Under the pieces are notes generated by a model. That model searched no databases. It worked only from the letters and a program-made list of their open reading frames with translations, and was not told where the DNA came from. From Streptomyces sp. 549 (GTDB lineage Bacteria; Actinomycetota; Actinomycetes; Streptomycetales; Streptomycetaceae): DNA of 64,000 bases. The DNA is taken from NCBI RefSeq assembly GCF_030124175.1, contig NZ_JASKMT010000005.1:62001-126000 (forward strand), given 5' to 3'. This document shows, one piece after another, positions 63,999 to 64,000 of this stretch. Each line of letters begins with the position of its first letter. Position 1 is the first letter of the stretch. Made by a program: the position numbers and the translations under genes.

Positions 63999-64000
63999 GG

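Overview
The window reads as a Streptomyces (or very close actinomycete) chromosome. The DNA is uniformly very GC-rich, GTG and TTG starts are common, stops and starts overlap constantly, and it carries bldD, the actinobacterial integration host factor, a helicase-dead PriA and sugar ABC transporters without their own ATPase. The gene order around bldD matches what I remember of the S. coelicolor chromosome near SCO1489; this was not checked against a database.

Region A (1-20.8 kb) is an accessory block for pectin use, mostly on the + strand. Secreted enzymes are a pectate lyase (14591-15913), a pectin methylesterase (16050-17162), a rhamnogalacturonan acetylesterase-like SGNH hydrolase (13705-14529) and probably the truncated exported protein at the left edge. 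A lipoprotein binding protein and two permeases form an importer lacking an ATPase. Inside the cell a Gfo/Idh oxidoreductase, a PmoA-like (DUF6807) protein and a GH43 enzyme are translationally coupled. A non-phosphorylative oxidative route follows: uronate dehydrogenase, an IlvD/EDD [2Fe-2S] sugar-acid dehydratase, a DHDPS-family dehydratase/decarboxylase and alpha-ketoglutaric semialdehyde dehydrogenase, ending in 2-oxoglutarate. An FCD-type GntR regulator, a SorC regulator and a SigE-family sigma factor lie among these genes.

Region B (20.9-27.3 kb) is housekeeping on the minus strand: rpe, rsmB, fmt and priA, plus a small plus-strand helix-turn-helix gene. An intact IS1182-family element (27312-29098) then sits exactly in the loop of a perfect 16-bp hairpin downstream of metK, with a 4-bp target duplication.

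Region C (29.1-43.8 kb) carries metK, coaBC, rpoZ, gmk, sIHF and the pyrimidine operon pyrR-pyrB-pyrC-orf-carA-carB-pyrD-pyrF. A PyrR-binding loop abuts the pyrR Shine-Dalgarno. bldD diverges from pyrR.

Region D (44.5-57.9 kb) is a long minus-strand run: DUF948, DUF6167, alaS, ruvX, mltG, aroE, aroC, aroK, aroB, aroQ, a P-loop ATPase, a degenerate aminopeptidase P, efp and nusB.

Region E (58.1-64 kb) holds an NB-ARC/TPR protein, rpsD, an iron box facing a DUF2470 gene, rarA and a VKOR-family gene. The best leads are the IS-in-terminator insertion, the iron box shared by rpsD and DUF2470, the Gfo/Idh-DUF6807-GH43 trio, the aminopeptidase P lacking metal ligands, and the membrane protein inside the pyr operon. 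No CRISPR array, tRNA or rRNA gene was seen.
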